Of a stretch of 64,000 nucleotides of DNA, positions 63,488 to 64,000 are shown in pieces. The stretch lies in assembly GCA_024643725.1 (NCBI GenBank), contig JAHEMJ010000001.1, positions 62,001 through 126,000 of the forward strand, given 5' to 3'. This DNA comes from Crocinitomicaceae bacterium (GTDB lineage Bacteria > Bacteroidota > Bacteroidia > Flavobacteriales_D > Crocinitomicaceae). Both the position numbers and the translations under genes were made by a program. Numbering within the stretch: the first letter of the stretch is position 1; each line of letters opens with the position of its first letter. The notes beneath the pieces are model-generated. The model was not told the DNA's origin, did no database searches, and saw nothing but the letters and a program-made list of their open reading frames with translations.

Positions 63488-64000
63488 GTTTTCACAGTTT
63501 GATGGTTAAGTATATAGTTTAGGTGGTAATTCACGAGTCCTGTAACAGGTTTCTGAATAATGGATGTAATAGTCACATCTAATTCACTTGCCGCTTTGTT
63601 TAATTCTGTTTCGAAAATTTTGGATAAAGACCCAACGAAATGCACTTCTGTATTCTGGTAATTATCGTAACAACAAACGTGCACTTCCATGAACTTTTTA
63701 AATCCTTGATACATCATCTCGCTGAAGAATGACTCATCTTTATGCTTCGCAATAAAAGGCATAAAGGAAGCAATGTACACATTTGCATTGGGCTCACGGT
63801 AGACATGATTGACAATTTGATCTTTGTCCAACTTATAAGTCGCCACAAAATCCGCTTCAACATGCGCCGGAAGTTTGTGGTATAAAAAGTTACTCAACAA
63901 TTGTTTCCCAAAATAACTTCCACTACCCTCGTCCCCGAGAATATAGCCCAAAGCTGGAACAACTTCCGTCAATTCCTTGCCGTCGAACAAACATGAATTT
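63481..64000 (-). CDS. BadF/BadG-type sugar kinase, N-acetylglucosamine kinase family (partial, 5' end outside window)
   Basis: The C-terminal 172 codons of an ASKHA-fold kinase; the frame stays open to the right edge. Just before the TTG at 63988 the frame reads NSC, and PALGYILGDEGSGSYFG follows, a family landmark with the nucleotide-sugar site, and VHFVGSLSKIFETEL gives the second phosphate motif. Family members phosphorylate N-acetylglucosamine, glucosamine or glucose. It overlaps the amylase start by 7 bases, so it belongs to the maltose operon. Glucose is a possible substrate, released by GH65. Confidence 0.85.
   Translation of the reverse strand, partial: NSCLFDGKELTEVVPALGYILGDEGSGSYFGKQLLSNFLYHKLPAHVEADFVATYKLDKDQIVNHVYREPNANVYIASFMPFIAKHKDESFFSEMMYQGFKKFMEVHVCCYDNYQNTEVHFVGSLSKIFETELNKAASELDVTITSIIQKPVTGLVNYHLNYILNHQTVKTC

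Overview
The window is a 64 kb piece of a Bacteroidota chromosome, most likely Flavobacteriales and possibly near Fluviicola/Crocinitomicaceae; the rank below order is inference. The evidence is the gliding genes gldB and gldC, a GWxTD-domain protein, a TamL-type lipoprotein, a type IX secretion (T9SS) C-terminal sorting domain, a bS16 protein with a long acidic tail, low GC content, almost no Shine-Dalgarno sequences, and promoters with the Bacteroidota -7 box TAnnTTTG. Coding density is very high. No stretch over 300 bases lacks a gene, and I found no rRNA, tRNA, CRISPR array, insertion sequence, prophage or attachment site. Genes run off both edges: a TerC-family protein on the left and a BadF-type sugar kinase on the right.

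Layout. 1-7.6 kb: TerC (partial), a subtilase, trxB, an acetyltransferase, an S9 peptidase, and an FkbM methyltransferase with a lipoprotein. 7.6-14.4 kb: a minus-strand run of tightly packed genes (subtilase, SnoaL-like, prmC, ligA, a small conserved protein, dapA, a VanX-type dipeptidase). 14.4-18.9 kb: an amidohydrolase lipoprotein and a TamL-like outer-membrane assembly protein. 18.9-26.7 kb, plus strand: a TrmH-type RNA methyltransferase, a RadD-like helicase, then GWxTD protein, glycosyltransferase and GH92 mannosidase in tight order. 26.7-30.6 kb: a FemAB-like transferase, a small secreted protein, a GH3 enzyme, and rpsP-rimM. 30.7-33.9 kb: a polyprenyl-phosphate sugar transferase, a lipoprotein and a Gfo/Idh oxidoreductase. 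34-37.1 kb: the thrS-infC-rpmI-rplT operon, followed by a terminator. 37.2-42.4 kb: an S24/LexA-like regulator, then TonB-like, WG-repeat, nadE and outer-membrane barrel genes. 42.5-47.2 kb, plus strand: gldB, gldC, DUF2797, gtrA and asnB. 47.1-51.5 kb, minus strand: cysteine desulfurase, glycosyltransferase, flippase and methyltransferase. 51.6-55.6 kb: rimO, small membrane proteins or lipoproteins, and a TlyA-type methyltransferase. 55.6-64 kb, minus strand: a maltose/starch operon.

How the genes work together. The clearest pathway is at the right end. A T9SS-secreted alpha-amylase and a second exported amylase cut alpha-glucans, an SLC45-like transporter imports maltose, a GH65 phosphorylase splits it to glucose and beta-glucose-1-phosphate, and beta-phosphoglucomutase makes glucose-6-phosphate. 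A BadF-type kinase in the same operon could phosphorylate the free glucose. Surface glycan genes occur in several clusters, one of them translationally coupled to gldBC.

I see no clearly new defence or mobile system. The most unusual signals are regulatory: a GH3 terminator inside the rimM coding sequence, two -7 boxes that face each other between gldB and an outer-membrane barrel gene, a recurring 18-19 nt distance from -7 box to start codon, and several essential or conserved genes that must start at TTG or GTG.
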